A DNA stretch of 50,106 bases from an uncultured Planctomycetota bacterium (GTDB lineage: Bacteria; Planctomycetota; Phycisphaerae; SM23-33), in assembly GCA_903892515.1 (NCBI GenBank), contig CAITIS010000155.1, positions 1 through 50,106 of the forward strand, written 5' to 3'. The position numbers and the translations under genes are program-made. This document shows positions 32,420 through 41,827 of this stretch, piece by piece (position 1 is the first letter of the stretch; each line of letters begins with the position of its first letter). The notes below the pieces were generated by a model, which worked only from the letters and a program-made list of their open reading frames with translations, ran no database searches and was not told where the DNA came from.

Positions 32420-32974
32420 TCAGTTCTCGATTCTCTTGACGCGGGCCGGAATTCCGACGGCCACGGCGTTGTCAGGCAAAGTGCCGACAGCCACAGACCC
32501 GGCACCGACTACGCAGCCAGAACCGATCGTCGTCCCTTTGACGACGACGCAGTGGGCGCCCAGCCAGCAACCTCGCCCGATGTGGATCGGCGCCGAGATC
32601 AGTGGCCCCTTGGAATAGCAGCCGTCGACCTTGGAGTGGTCGCAGGACACGATCACGCAGTACGGGCCAACCATCGTCTCATTGTCAATTGTAATGCCGC
32701 CGTTGCCCAGCAGCCAGGCCCCATTGGCCAGGTACACGTCATCGCCCACGGAGATCTCCAGCGAAAAGGCCAGGTGCACGTCGTGGCAAACGGCAAAACG
32801 CCGACCTCGCCTGCCCATGGCGGGGCCCAGCAGGAACCCTCGAAGCTTCATGCACGGTCCCAGGTCGGGCAGCCAGCATGTCACCAACATCACCACGTGG
32901 ACCCAGAGGTAGGCAAGCACCCGCCTGGCTCGTGACACTTTCGTATGGGCAATTGTCTGTCCACATTCCGACAT
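32420..32974 (-). CDS. Hexapeptide-repeat acyltransferase (WcaF/NodL-like)
   Basis: A 184-residue left-handed beta-helix acyltransferase, expected to O-acetylate a sugar of the glycan using acetyl-CoA. The hexapeptide rungs run from about residue 70 (ISVGDDVYLANGAWLLGNGGITIDNETMVGPYCVI) to the C-terminus (GTTIGSGCVVGAGSVAVGTLPDNAVAVGIPARV). The likely catalytic histidine is in SCDHSK. The N-terminal 60 residues are amphipathic or hydrophobic (VLAYLWVHVVMLVTCWLPDL), perhaps membrane-associated as in serine acetyltransferase-like relatives. It is nested in the glycosyltransferase operon. Confidence 0.9.
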   Translation of the reverse strand: MSECGQTIAHTKVSRARRVLAYLWVHVVMLVTCWLPDLGPCMKLRGFLLGPAMGRRGRRFAVCHDVHLAFSLEISVGDDVYLANGAWLLGNGGITIDNETMVGPYCVIVSCDHSKVDGCYSKGPLISAPIHIGRGCWLGAHCVVVKGTTIGSGCVVGAGSVAVGTLPDNAVAVGIPARVKRIEN

Positions 32975-33126
32975 GGCCGACTCAACCTTTCCGCTGGGCA
33001 GCCGGGGCGCAGCCGCTCAGACCGCATGCTGGCAATCGTCCTTTACAGGCTGAGTTTACGCTCTTTCAGAACGTCGAGTCGATACCAAACCCAGCTCTCC
33101 ACGGATGCATCCTGCCCGGTGTCCTT

Positions 33127-34347
33127 TCACCCGGAAGCCAACCCAAGAGTGCGTTGTCGAAGGATGGCATAGTGCTCCTTGCGACGGATATCCAAGACGC
33201 TGCGGAGATAACGCGAAGCCGTTGCCACGCTCTGCACGGCCAGCGATGCCATTCGGTTGGGATCTTGCAGCAATTCTTGAATTCGCTGGGCTAACGCATC
33301 GGCATCGTTCACCGGCACGAGGCACTCCTGGGGGAGCAGTTCCATGATGCCGGCTAAGTCGGTCCCGATGGCAGGGCAGCCGCGGCTGAGGGCTTCGACG
33401 AGAGCTCGTGGAAGTCCTTCTTGACGCGACGCGTTAAGAAACAAATCCACGCCCTCCAGGAAGTCCATGACGCCTTTGGCGCCGGGCAGAGAACCCGGAA
33501 AGATAATACGATCCCTTACTCCCAAACCTTCAGCCAGGGCCTTCATCGAACCCATTCGAGTCCCTGAGCCGATTAAGACAAGCTCGACATTCATGCCGGA
33601 CTTGACGCACTGCGCCAGGGCCTGGATGTGGATGTCCGGAGCTTTGTACAGCTGCAACAACGCGGCCACAAATCCCAGCCGAACCGGTTTGCCATCGCCG
33701 GCCAGCCGGGCGGGAAAGTCTCGGATTCGGGCTAGGCGAGCCTCCAACTCTTCCGGCGTGATTACGCTTTCCAACTCCACGTCGGAGCATCCCGTTGCGC
33801 ATGTGTCAGGCCCAGGTGGATACGCCTGCTGCAGCGCACGCTCGGTTACATACAAAGCCGTCTGGGCGGTTCGGCACTGCCGCTGGAGATCTCGCCGGGC
33901 CTTCCAGCGGGCCAACGGACGCACGATGCTTCTCACGCTACCAGGCGCTAGGCTCAGCCACGGGTCTCCCACGACTTCAACGCCGTATGGCCGTCCCAGG
34001 CGCTGCAAATGTGCCCATATGGCCGTGCCAATCGGCCCGGGGACACTGAGCATGTATGCGTCGCACTGGGCGACGGCCAGGCGAATGCTGGCTTGAAGCT
34101 TGCTTCGCACCTTGAGGTATCCCCATGGCCCCCTGTACTCGGGTAACGGCCAAATGGTGATGCCTGGGCCGGTTGTCCTGATCCATTGCGGCGGGGGCTG
34201 GTAGGCTTGGGCCACGCGGCCGACCACCAGTATTTCCTCGAAGACCGCGAGATAGCGGCTCCATATGCCTTCGTACGTGAGGTTCGGGGAATAGAACTCC
34301 GAACCACACTGACAGAAGTGAGCCTCTAGGCCAACCAGCAGTCTCAT
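33127..34347 (-). CDS. GT4 family glycosyltransferase
   Basis: A 406-residue GT-B enzyme. ATG 34347 is chosen because GGGAG lies about nine bases upstream and the protein then starts MRLLVGLEAHF; the frame is open to 34416. The C-terminal half has the donor-site motif RQEGLPRALVEALSRGCPAIGTDLAG, preceded by VDLFLNAS. The N-terminal half (WIRTTGPGITIWPLPEYRGPWGYL) is recognisably related to the neighbour at 34426-35661 (WIRADGPGVVFHPVADYRGLWSFL), suggesting a second, older duplication within the cluster. Confidence 0.88.
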   Translation of the reverse strand: MRLLVGLEAHFCQCGSEFYSPNLTYEGIWSRYLAVFEEILVVGRVAQAYQPPPQWIRTTGPGITIWPLPEYRGPWGYLKVRSKLQASIRLAVAQCDAYMLSVPGPIGTAIWAHLQRLGRPYGVEVVGDPWLSLAPGSVRSIVRPLARWKARRDLQRQCRTAQTALYVTERALQQAYPPGPDTCATGCSDVELESVITPEELEARLARIRDFPARLAGDGKPVRLGFVAALLQLYKAPDIHIQALAQCVKSGMNVELVLIGSGTRMGSMKALAEGLGVRDRIIFPGSLPGAKGVMDFLEGVDLFLNASRQEGLPRALVEALSRGCPAIGTDLAGIMELLPQECLVPVNDADALAQRIQELLQDPNRMASLAVQSVATASRYLRSVLDIRRKEHYAILRQRTLGLASG

Positions 34348-34425
34348 TCGACGTTTCTCCCTGGCCGTCCCTTTTGCCGGCAAGCTTGAAGCTTCTGCGG
34401 AGGCGATTCGTCCCATGTCGGAATC

Positions 34426-35661
34426 CTACCGGCCGTATGGAGCAGTGGCGGCGATGCACCGCCAGAACGCCAGCTTACGCTGCTCGAGTACGTCCAGGCG
34501 GTAGTCTTGAGCGACCCCGACGTTGCGCCGCGACAGGGCGGCAAGACGTTGGGGATCTCCCAGACATCGGGCCAGACACTGGGCCAACGCGCCCACGTCG
34601 CCGGGGGGAACCGTTTCGGCCTCTGCCAGCAGCTCGGGAACGCCACCGACTTTGCTCGCTACGGCCGGCAACCCGCGGGCCATCGCCTCCAGCAGCGCTC
34701 GCGGCATACCTTCGGTGAGGCTGGGCAACACGAAGACGTCCGACTCGTCCAACAGACGTTGCAGTGCTTCGCCCGGGGGAACTCTGCCGGGAAGCTTAAC
34801 CCGCCGTTCCAGCCCCAGCTCACCGGCCAACCGGCGAAGGTAGTCCATCTGGCTGCCGTCGCCGACGATCATCACCTCGAGGTCAGGCATGCCTTGCCTG
34901 GTCAACTCACTCATGGCCCGGATCAGCACATCGTAGGCTTTCTCCGGCTCCAGCCGGCCGACTGTAACGAGCCGCAGAGGTCTGCGCTCGAAGCTCTGGG
35001 CAGGCCGAACGGGGGCGAACGCCTCGACAGGCAATCGGACATCGGAGAATACCCATTCCTGTCCCGAACGCGTTGGGTACAGGCGCTGCAGCGACTTGCT
35101 GACGTAGTTGGCACAAGCGGCACGGGCGGCCACAATGCGACACACCCTGTGCGTGATCCATCCGATCAACTGTCCCAGGCCCAGGAACTGCACATTCTTT
35201 ACCCGGGCGGAGGATTCACCCGCATGGCCCAGAATCTCCATGGCGTACGGCCGGCGGGAGAGCCAAAGCTTGAGCGAGCAGAAGGACGAAAGATTGCCGG
35301 TGCGAAGCAAGATGACTCCAGGCAAGGACGCCCAGCGGAAGCAATCGCGCAGTACGCGCGGCGATCGGCGGAGAAAGCTCCAAAGTCCCCGGTAGTCGGC
35401 AACTGGGTGAAATACGACGCCGGGGCCATCTGCACGGATCCAGCCCGGGGAAACGGTAGCGGCGCAACGCACGCGTGCAATCGGTTCGACCTGGTCGAAT
35501 ATCTCCAGGAACTCGCGCCAGAACGCGTAGTCAAAGGCCAGGTCGGTGTAATAGTGGTCCCCAACGCGAACGTAGTGATAGTCCAAGACGACCTTCAATA
35601 TGCCGGTTGTCTTTCGGTCTGTTGGAGCGGCAGACTTCGGTGAAATCGCATTGAACTTCAA
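34426..35661 (-). CDS. GT4 family glycosyltransferase with TTG start
   Basis: A 411-residue GT-B enzyme. The first codon appears to be TTG (35659-35661) with a GGAG site five bases before it; the product begins MKFNAISPKS. The C-terminal domain has LRLVTVGRLEPEKAYDVLIRAM and LTEGMPRALLEAMARGLPAVASKVGG. Its N-terminal domain resembles that of the preceding entry. The 266-base gap upstream (35662-35927) has no gene. Confidence 0.88.
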   Translation of the reverse strand: MKFNAISPKSAAPTDRKTTGILKVVLDYHYVRVGDHYYTDLAFDYAFWREFLEIFDQVEPIARVRCAATVSPGWIRADGPGVVFHPVADYRGLWSFLRRSPRVLRDCFRWASLPGVILLRTGNLSSFCSLKLWLSRRPYAMEILGHAGESSARVKNVQFLGLGQLIGWITHRVCRIVAARAACANYVSKSLQRLYPTRSGQEWVFSDVRLPVEAFAPVRPAQSFERRPLRLVTVGRLEPEKAYDVLIRAMSELTRQGMPDLEVMIVGDGSQMDYLRRLAGELGLERRVKLPGRVPPGEALQRLLDESDVFVLPSLTEGMPRALLEAMARGLPAVASKVGGVPELLAEAETVPPGDVGALAQCLARCLGDPQRLAALSRRNVGVAQDYRLDVLEQRKLAFWRCIAATAPYGR

Positions 35662-35927
35662 AGGGTCTCCAAACAGTCTACGATGTCTCCAAAACCAACC
35701 TGACGTCAGATCATTGCTTTTCGCGGATCTACAATCAGGTCAAGCCGCTTGCTCTGAACAATGAGTAGTCGAAAGTATTATCGGCATCTCACATGGATAG
35801 GTTCGGGAGGAACCGGATCATGTGGGCAGGGCGACGAGCCGCATGTCCCAAGTTGCCGCCCCCCCAAGCGGCCCCCGCATGGGCCTGCCTTGCCGTCGCA
35901 ACGCCCGCAATCGCCGCCGTGGCTGCG

Positions 35928-36866
35928 TCACCACCGTCTCAGGATCGATCTGGCGATGGTCGTCCAACTCCCTTGAGCGAAGGGACGCAGCAAGGCCGCA
36001 TGTATTGCATAGCCAAGGGCCTTGACGCGCCGCCGCTCGACTGACTGGATGGACGCATTCCGCACGCACACCATCCACTTCTGGTAGGTGCGCGAAGCGA
36101 GTGGGAACTCCGCAACGGTTTCTCCCCGTTGCAACGGGTCTGAGCCGGTGCGCAGCCGTTCCCGTGAAAAGGCCCGCGCCGTTTCCCAGTACTTGTCTCC
36201 TCGAACCGGCAATCTGGCTGTGATGGACATGGCATTGAGCCGGTACAGAAACAGCGGCTCGTCGAGGACTCCCACGCGGCCTGTCTCGGCCAGGCGCAAC
36301 CACATGTCCTGGTCTTCCGTCTTCTGAAAGAAGGAGCGGTACGGGCCGGCTTTCTCCACAGCCGAGCGGCGGTACATCGCCGAGCCGTGCATGATTGGCG
36401 GCACCAGAATCACATCCCCTTCGCGCCGGGACCATAGAATCTCGCCGCTGTGATGCCGGCGGTAGATGGCCCCAGCATCCGTGGTGTAGTCGGCCCCACA
36501 GCCCAGCAGCACCAAGTCGGGGTGCTGCCGGAAGGCCGCAACCTGCCGTTCAAAGCGCGTCGGCAGGGAAAAGTCATCGACATCCATGCGGGCGATAAAC
36601 TCGCCGCGAGCCATTGCCAGTCCTGTGTTGATGGCGCCGACAAACCACTCGAACATCCCGGCGGCAGGAGGAAAGGGCACGACGCGCACACGCGGGTCGG
36701 CGTAGGAGGCGACGATCTCGGCCGTGCCGTCCGTGCTTCCGCCCTCGACGATGAGGAACTCGAAGTCGCCGAAGGTCTGGCCCAGGATGCAGTCCATGGT
36801 CGCCTTGATGTAGGCACGCATGTTGTACAGCGGCATTACGACGCTTATCAGCGGCGGCTGGCTCAT
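35928..36866 (-). CDS. GT2 family glycosyltransferase
   Basis: A 312-residue GT-A fold inverting transferase. ISVVMPLYNMRAYIKATMDCILGQTF, then FLIVEGGSTDGTAEIV, form the nucleotide-binding core, and FIARMDVDDFSLPTRFE contains the DxD-type metal motif. The C-terminal third has a basic, amphipathic tail. The start at 36866 overlaps the upstream stop by four bases (ATGA). The frame extends to 37001, but the extra residues are within the upstream gene and look non-coding. It transfers one residue of the polysaccharide repeat; the sugar is unknown. Confidence 0.9.
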   Translation of the reverse strand: MSQPPLISVVMPLYNMRAYIKATMDCILGQTFGDFEFLIVEGGSTDGTAEIVASYADPRVRVVPFPPAAGMFEWFVGAINTGLAMARGEFIARMDVDDFSLPTRFERQVAAFRQHPDLVLLGCGADYTTDAGAIYRRHHSGEILWSRREGDVILVPPIMHGSAMYRRSAVEKAGPYRSFFQKTEDQDMWLRLAETGRVGVLDEPLFLYRLNAMSITARLPVRGDKYWETARAFSRERLRTGSDPLQRGETVAEFPLASRTYQKWMVCVRNASIQSVERRRVKALGYAIHAALLRPFAQGSWTTIARSILRRW

Positions 36867-38044
36867 GCGGTTACCCTTGGTTCGCCACGGTCTGCGCTGG
36901 GCGCCAGTATTCCCAGGTGCTCCAGAATTGTCTGATATCGGTGCAGCCAGCGATGCTCGCGCAGACAACGCGCGCGGGCACGCCGAGCGATTTCCCGGCA
37001 CAGTTCCGGCCGGTCGAGGTACCAGCGCACCTGTTCGAGCAGGTCGTCATACGAGTGCCAGCACAGGATTTCCTGGCCGATAGTGAAGTGCTGGGCCAGG
37101 TCCGGGTTGAACGTGGTCAGATAGACGCCGCCGCCGGCACAAGGCACGTCGAAGTCACGCCCCTTGACGTTTGTTAGCGTCTCAGAGCAGCCGACGCCGC
37201 CGTGGCCTAGATTGATCTGGCTGGTGCGGAAGATCTCCACGAGTTTCGCGTCAGGAACCTCCGAGGCTTTGCCCCAGCCCCGGCCGAAGGTCTGCACAGG
37301 GATGCCATGCTTACGCAGGAACCTAACCATCTGGACCCGCCGGCCGTAGCCGACGCCGACGAAGCTGATGGGGATGGAATAGGGCAATTCTTCCTCGGGG
37401 AAAGAAGACGCAAGACAGCCTTCGGGCAAGTAGATCGCATGCCCGCCGGCAGCGTTAACCCAGTCCACCGTGACGCGGGCGGATGTCCACCACAGATCGA
37501 ATGCCTCGGCCAAGGCACTGGAACCCATCCGCTGCTCTCCGACGACGCCGATGTCCCAGGACTGCTTGTCGTCCAGGCACATGTTGACGCACGGGACGCC
37601 GAAGTCGGTACGGATCCGCCGGATGGTGGAGGCAAGGAGGTGAGAGCTCTCAGAGTACGAAAAGACCCAATCCACTGGGCGCCGCTCGTGGGCTTGGGCG
37701 AATTCCCTGAGCAGCCGGTCATTCGTTTCCTTGCGCCAAGCCGCCAGGTCGGGCGCCCGCCAGGGACGATACGGATAGTCGAAGTGGCTCAATGGCCCCA
37801 GTTCCCGCAGGTCCGGCAGCAACCAGGAATGCCAGGACACCATGGGGATGATGGCAAAGGTGTGGACGTCCCCGAGCGTGCGGGGTTTAGAGGCGTTTGC
37901 CAACGGGCGCGGGCGGCGTTCCATCCGCGCATAAAGCTCGCGATGGCGACGGTACGCGTCCTCCAGTTGCCGGGCGCGCCGCTGGGTCCACAAATGCCAG
38001 GCCCAGGGGTAACGCCGAATCAGGCTTTTCAGAGCTTCCTTCAT
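36863..38044 (-). CDS. CgeB-like glycosyltransferase family protein
   Basis: A 393-residue protein. From ATG 38044 it begins MKEALKSLIRRYPWAWHLW. VDWVFSYSESSHLLASTIRRIRTDFGVPCVNMCLDD and YSIPISFVGVGYGRRVQMVRFLRKHGIPVQTFGRGW match the CgeB/spore-maturation glycosyltransferase type. The C-terminal segment EILCWHSYDDLLEQVRWYLDRPELCREIARRARARCLREHRW is the usual Glyco_trans_1_2 ending. Donor and acceptor are unknown. The frame is open to 38197, but those residues overlap the polymerase gene. Confidence 0.83.
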   Translation of the reverse strand: MKEALKSLIRRYPWAWHLWTQRRARQLEDAYRRHRELYARMERRPRPLANASKPRTLGDVHTFAIIPMVSWHSWLLPDLRELGPLSHFDYPYRPWRAPDLAAWRKETNDRLLREFAQAHERRPVDWVFSYSESSHLLASTIRRIRTDFGVPCVNMCLDDKQSWDIGVVGEQRMGSSALAEAFDLWWTSARVTVDWVNAAGGHAIYLPEGCLASSFPEEELPYSIPISFVGVGYGRRVQMVRFLRKHGIPVQTFGRGWGKASEVPDAKLVEIFRTSQINLGHGGVGCSETLTNVKGRDFDVPCAGGGVYLTTFNPDLAQHFTIGQEILCWHSYDDLLEQVRWYLDRPELCREIARRARARCLREHRWLHRYQTILEHLGILAPSADRGEPRVTA

Positions 38045-38087
38045 GGTTTCCCGAGTATGGACTGGGCCAAGCTTGACAAAGCACGAC

Positions 38088-39419
38088 TCAGGTCGGCAAG
38101 CCGTCCTGGCACAACGGGTCGTATTCACCTTCAGTAGAGGCTTCCGCAAGAGCCGCCTCTTCCTCGGCGCGTTTCTGAACGTATAGCAGCCGTCCATGGG
38201 TCAGGGCCATTACAATCCAGATGAACTTCATCAACGCGCAGCTCAACGTAAGCCACGCGAACGTCATTCCGAACAGACAGGCGTACAACAACACGAGATA
38301 GTCGTCGGCGACAACTCTTCTGAAGTGTCGCACGAACATATGAAGTAGAAAAACCGATGGTATGCAGAAGATCAACAGGCCGATCAACCCATACTGAAGG
38401 AGCATATCCAGGAAGGAATTGTGTGAGACGAGTTCGATCATGGTCAGATTGGCTGCCGGACCGTTTCCGAAGAGGAGGTTATTCATGCTGACACTTAAGG
38501 ATGCCTCCCACACGGGGAGACGGCTTTCCGACCATGAATCGAGCCCGCTCCACCGACTCTCCTGCTGCTCACGAATCTGCTCGGTAAAACGAGAAGATTC
38601 GATATGGATGACCTGCACCGCGACGTAAGCGATCAGGGCGAAGCCTAAGATCGCCACGACTGTTCGGGTGACCTTGATGCCCCTTGCCGCGACGAGAATC
38701 ATGACGGTCAAGCCGGTAATGACCATGCTTACCATGGACGTTCGTGAATTGCTGACGATGATTCCAATGCTTGCCAGCCCGGTCAGGGTCAATCCCAGCG
38801 GTCCGTAGGGTTTTCGGAACATCCGGAACAGGCCGGCGGCCAAGGCTGGCGCCACCCACATCCCCATGTAGTTCTCGCCACGCAAGCCGCCGGCCCGTCC
38901 GGAATCAGCTTCGTAGCCGAAGGCACCGACACCGACGTCGTCTCTGCTAACATTGAACAGCGTCTGCCCCGTCAGGACGCCCCACAGAGCGATGGCCGCG
39001 TTGAGCGCCGCCAGCACGACCAGGACTTTGAACACGATCGAAAGACTGCGATTGTGCATCGCCAGTCCCACAAAGATGGTGTAGATCAGCCCGAGAGTCA
39101 CTATCTCGTAGAAGGAGATCAGGAGGTAGGCGAAGTTTGTGGTCACGGCCGCGGAAATCACTGCCCACATGGCCAGCGCGAACGACCACGGGATGGCAAG
39201 CTTGCCGCTCTTCAGGAGATCGCCCGTCTGGAGGAAGAGAAAGGCAAGCAGCATGACGACCGCAGCGATCGTACCAAAACGCGCGGTCAAGGCTCCCGGA
39301 AGCAGCAATTCGACCAGCGTCTGCAGATACTGCCATGCGATAAAGCATGCGGCCATGATCAGTACAAGCCAACTCCATCGCGTCTCATCTGCCAGAACAT
39401 GGTCGGACTCCAACGTCAT
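38088..39419 (-). CDS. O-antigen polymerase/ligase family membrane protein (Wzy/WaaL type)
   Basis: A polytopic protein of about 443 residues with 10-12 membrane helices. The long periplasmic loop includes RGENYMGMWVAPALAAGLFRMF, followed by SNSRTSMVSMVI and the region GPAANLTMIELVSHNSFLDMLLQYGLIG. This His-containing block is typical of the O-antigen ligase/polymerase superfamily. It should polymerise the repeat units or attach the finished chain; sequence alone does not separate the two. AGGT lies before the ATG at 39419; ATG 39437 is six codons longer. Confidence 0.85.
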   Translation of the reverse strand: MTLESDHVLADETRWSWLVLIMAACFIAWQYLQTLVELLLPGALTARFGTIAAVVMLLAFLFLQTGDLLKSGKLAIPWSFALAMWAVISAAVTTNFAYLLISFYEIVTLGLIYTIFVGLAMHNRSLSIVFKVLVVLAALNAAIALWGVLTGQTLFNVSRDDVGVGAFGYEADSGRAGGLRGENYMGMWVAPALAAGLFRMFRKPYGPLGLTLTGLASIGIIVSNSRTSMVSMVITGLTVMILVAARGIKVTRTVVAILGFALIAYVAVQVIHIESSRFTEQIREQQESRWSGLDSWSESRLPVWEASLSVSMNNLLFGNGPAANLTMIELVSHNSFLDMLLQYGLIGLLIFCIPSVFLLHMFVRHFRRVVADDYLVLLYACLFGMTFAWLTLSCALMKFIWIVMALTHGRLLYVQKRAEEEAALAEASTEGEYDPLCQDGLPT

Positions 39420-39462
39420 CAAGCACCTGCCATTCATTGCTTATGGAGGCGACCGCCTGAAT

Positions 39463-40659
39463 CTAGCAACGCCTCGCGCAGAGCCGCTCCAACAGGGCAT
39501 CGTACCTCTTGATTACAACCTGCCAATTATACAGTGAGCGGGCGGCTTGGGTTCCAGCATTCTTCAGGGTGTCTCGACGCTCCCTGTCATTCAAGAGCAT
39601 GACCATTGTGTCGGCCATCTCCGCAACGTTCTTGACGATGATCCCGCCGGGGATATCACGCACACAGCCGACGTCGGTGCTGATGAAAGGCGTACCCGAC
39701 GCAATGGCTTCCAGGATCACAAGCGGTTGGACCTCATGACGCGAGGGGCAGACGAAGAGGTCGGCGGCGCAATACGCGGCCGCAACATCCTCCTGTGACT
39801 GCCGTTCCAGAAAGAACACTTGCTTGGAATCCTGTCCCGGCTTCTTCAGGGACTGGCAGATGTTTTGGACGGAGCGGGCGTAGTCGTTGATTTCGCTGCC
39901 GATCAGCACCAGCACGGCGTCCTTCATATCGGGCCGCATGAACGCCCGAACCGCCATCTCCTGGTTCTTGCCGTCCATGTAATTGCTGACGTTCAGAATC
40001 ATTGGACGCCGGCCGATGCCCAGTCGCTCGCGGAATCCCTGCGCATGTGTGGCGGCGGTTTCAAACCGGTCGAGGTACACGCCGTTGGGGATGACCGAGT
40101 AGTGCTTCAATCCCAGCCGCTTGATCATGCCGTGGTCGTAGAACGAGCGCCGATCCGAACGATCCGTCAGGAACACGCTGTGATCGAAGGCCTTGAGCAT
40201 CTCTGGCAACTCGCGAACGTAAGATCTCCAACACAGCCAGTTGAACGCCGACCGAAGGGTAGGCCGAATGCTGGCCGCGTTGAAACCGTGACTGATCATG
40301 ACCTTCTTGGCGCGTACCCGCGTGAAGGCTTGTATGGCCAAGTCTGACGACCAGATCTGCCAGGCATGGCACAGGATGGCGTCGCCGTCAAATTCGCGGA
40401 TGAACCGCTGATAGCCTTCGATGTCTCCGTGATACCCGCCGGCACGGAACCGCCGGCCGGAGCCCCAGACGTCAAATCGTGCCACATGAACGTTGGGCGG
40501 ATAGGTGAAGCTCTGAGCGGCCGGTTCCAGCCCGGTGGCGACGGTAATATCATACCCCAGCCGTGCCAAACCATAGGCGTGCGCCTCGACAACGTGCGAC
40601 ACTCCGTTCCGCTGAGGCGGAAAAGTGAAGGTTGTGATAAGCAGGCGTTTAGCCAACAT
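39463..40659 (-). CDS. GT4 family glycosyltransferase
   Basis: A 398-residue GT-B enzyme. From ATG 40659 it reads MLAKRLLITTFTFPPQRNGVSHVVEAHAYGLARLGYD, the usual N-terminal domain of GT4 enzymes with a PxxxGV loop. The donor domain has ILNVSNYMDGKNQEMAVRAF and SRHEVQPLVILEAIASGTPFISTDVG. GGAG lies four to five bases before this ATG, and the start overlaps the upstream gene by 11 bases. The open frame to 40713 is not needed. Confidence 0.89.
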   Translation of the reverse strand: MLAKRLLITTFTFPPQRNGVSHVVEAHAYGLARLGYDITVATGLEPAAQSFTYPPNVHVARFDVWGSGRRFRAGGYHGDIEGYQRFIREFDGDAILCHAWQIWSSDLAIQAFTRVRAKKVMISHGFNAASIRPTLRSAFNWLCWRSYVRELPEMLKAFDHSVFLTDRSDRRSFYDHGMIKRLGLKHYSVIPNGVYLDRFETAATHAQGFRERLGIGRRPMILNVSNYMDGKNQEMAVRAFMRPDMKDAVLVLIGSEINDYARSVQNICQSLKKPGQDSKQVFFLERQSQEDVAAAYCAADLFVCPSRHEVQPLVILEAIASGTPFISTDVGCVRDIPGGIIVKNVAEMADTMVMLLNDRERRDTLKNAGTQAARSLYNWQVVIKRYDALLERLCARRC

Positions 40660-41827
40660 CGGGCTCCAGATACGATGATTGGGGCGAAGCGCAACGCCGC
40701 TGCGCAAATGCAATGGCGTCGAGAATCCTCTCTTCCCACAACTGGAGCGAGAAAGATTGCTCCACGGTGGTGCGAGCCTGATCCCCGAGTTGACGCAGCC
40801 GTGCCGGAGAGGCCAGCAGGCGACGCGTGCTTGTCAGCAGATCATCATAAGAAGGTTGGCAGAACTCGCCGTTGAAGCCCGGCAGCACCAAGTTGCCCAA
40901 GCCGCCAACGGTGGTTGCCAGCACAGCGCACCCGGATGCCATGGCTTCGATACAGGACAATGACGTGCCCTCGGAAGCCAGGGTGGGAACGACAGTCAGA
41001 TGGGCCTGAAGATACTCCGCCTCCATCTGCTCGTACGAACGGGCGTAGATTGAAACGTTCGAGAGGCCATGCAACAAGCTGCGGATGCCTGGCTCGGACG
41101 GACCTTCGCCGATAAAGGCGAAGTTTACTTTGGGAAATTCCTGGGCCAACTCTCGTACCACGCGTCCGAAAACCGGCACGCCGCGTTGGAAGCAGAACCG
41201 GCGCGGGCAGATGCATCGGATGGGGCGCCCATCCCACCTCGGCAGGAGCTGCCTGGGGTCGGGCAGGGGTGCAAAATTGGGGATGTACCGCATATTCGCG
41301 CCCCAAATGCCCTTCGTCGGAGAATGGATTTGCAGCCAATTGCGAAACATCGTATCGACGCAAATTACGCAGTCGGCGGTACTGGCGTAACGGACAATCG
41401 CCCCGAACAGTCGCCGGATGGCGAAGGCATACTTGATTGACTTCAGTCGAAACATCAGTGACGAACTTGCCGGCAGATGCACGTAATCCCAGCCGATCCC
41501 GTGCTGAAGCATGATGCACGGATGCTCCATGCGGGGTGGAACGCACGCGACGTCAGAATAGACGACGACGCCAGGTCGCTCGGACATCATCTGCCTGAGG
41601 ACCAACTCTGCGTGCTTCAGGCCTGTTGTCAGAACCAAGCGGCAGCCGGAGTCCAACATCTTCTCCAGCGGGGCATGGCCAAACTGAAGGATGGTGACTT
41701 GCCAGCCTTGGCGCAACATCAACTGGGAAAGGCAGTGAATATACGTCTCAACGCCGCCGATGGCGGGTAACTTGCCATCCAGGTCGTAGTATCGGTGACA
41801 GAGGATATATAGGTGCTCAGGGCTCAC
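40649..41827 (-). CDS. GT4 family glycosyltransferase
   Basis: A 392-residue GT-B enzyme. IGGVETYIHCLSQLMLRQGWQVTIL begins the acceptor domain. RFCFQRGVPVFGRVVRELAQEFPKVNFAFIGEGP and LASEGTSLSCIEAMASGCAVLATTVGGLGNLV form the donor domain. It overlaps the upstream flippase gene by 11 bases and the downstream glycosyltransferase gene by 11 bases, so all three are probably translated in a coupled way. Confidence 0.89.
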   Translation of the reverse strand: MSPEHLYILCHRYYDLDGKLPAIGGVETYIHCLSQLMLRQGWQVTILQFGHAPLEKMLDSGCRLVLTTGLKHAELVLRQMMSERPGVVVYSDVACVPPRMEHPCIMLQHGIGWDYVHLPASSSLMFRLKSIKYAFAIRRLFGAIVRYASTADCVICVDTMFRNWLQIHSPTKGIWGANMRYIPNFAPLPDPRQLLPRWDGRPIRCICPRRFCFQRGVPVFGRVVRELAQEFPKVNFAFIGEGPSEPGIRSLLHGLSNVSIYARSYEQMEAEYLQAHLTVVPTLASEGTSLSCIEAMASGCAVLATTVGGLGNLVLPGFNGEFCQPSYDDLLTSTRRLLASPARLRQLGDQARTTVEQSFSLQLWEERILDAIAFAQRRCASPQSSYLEPDVG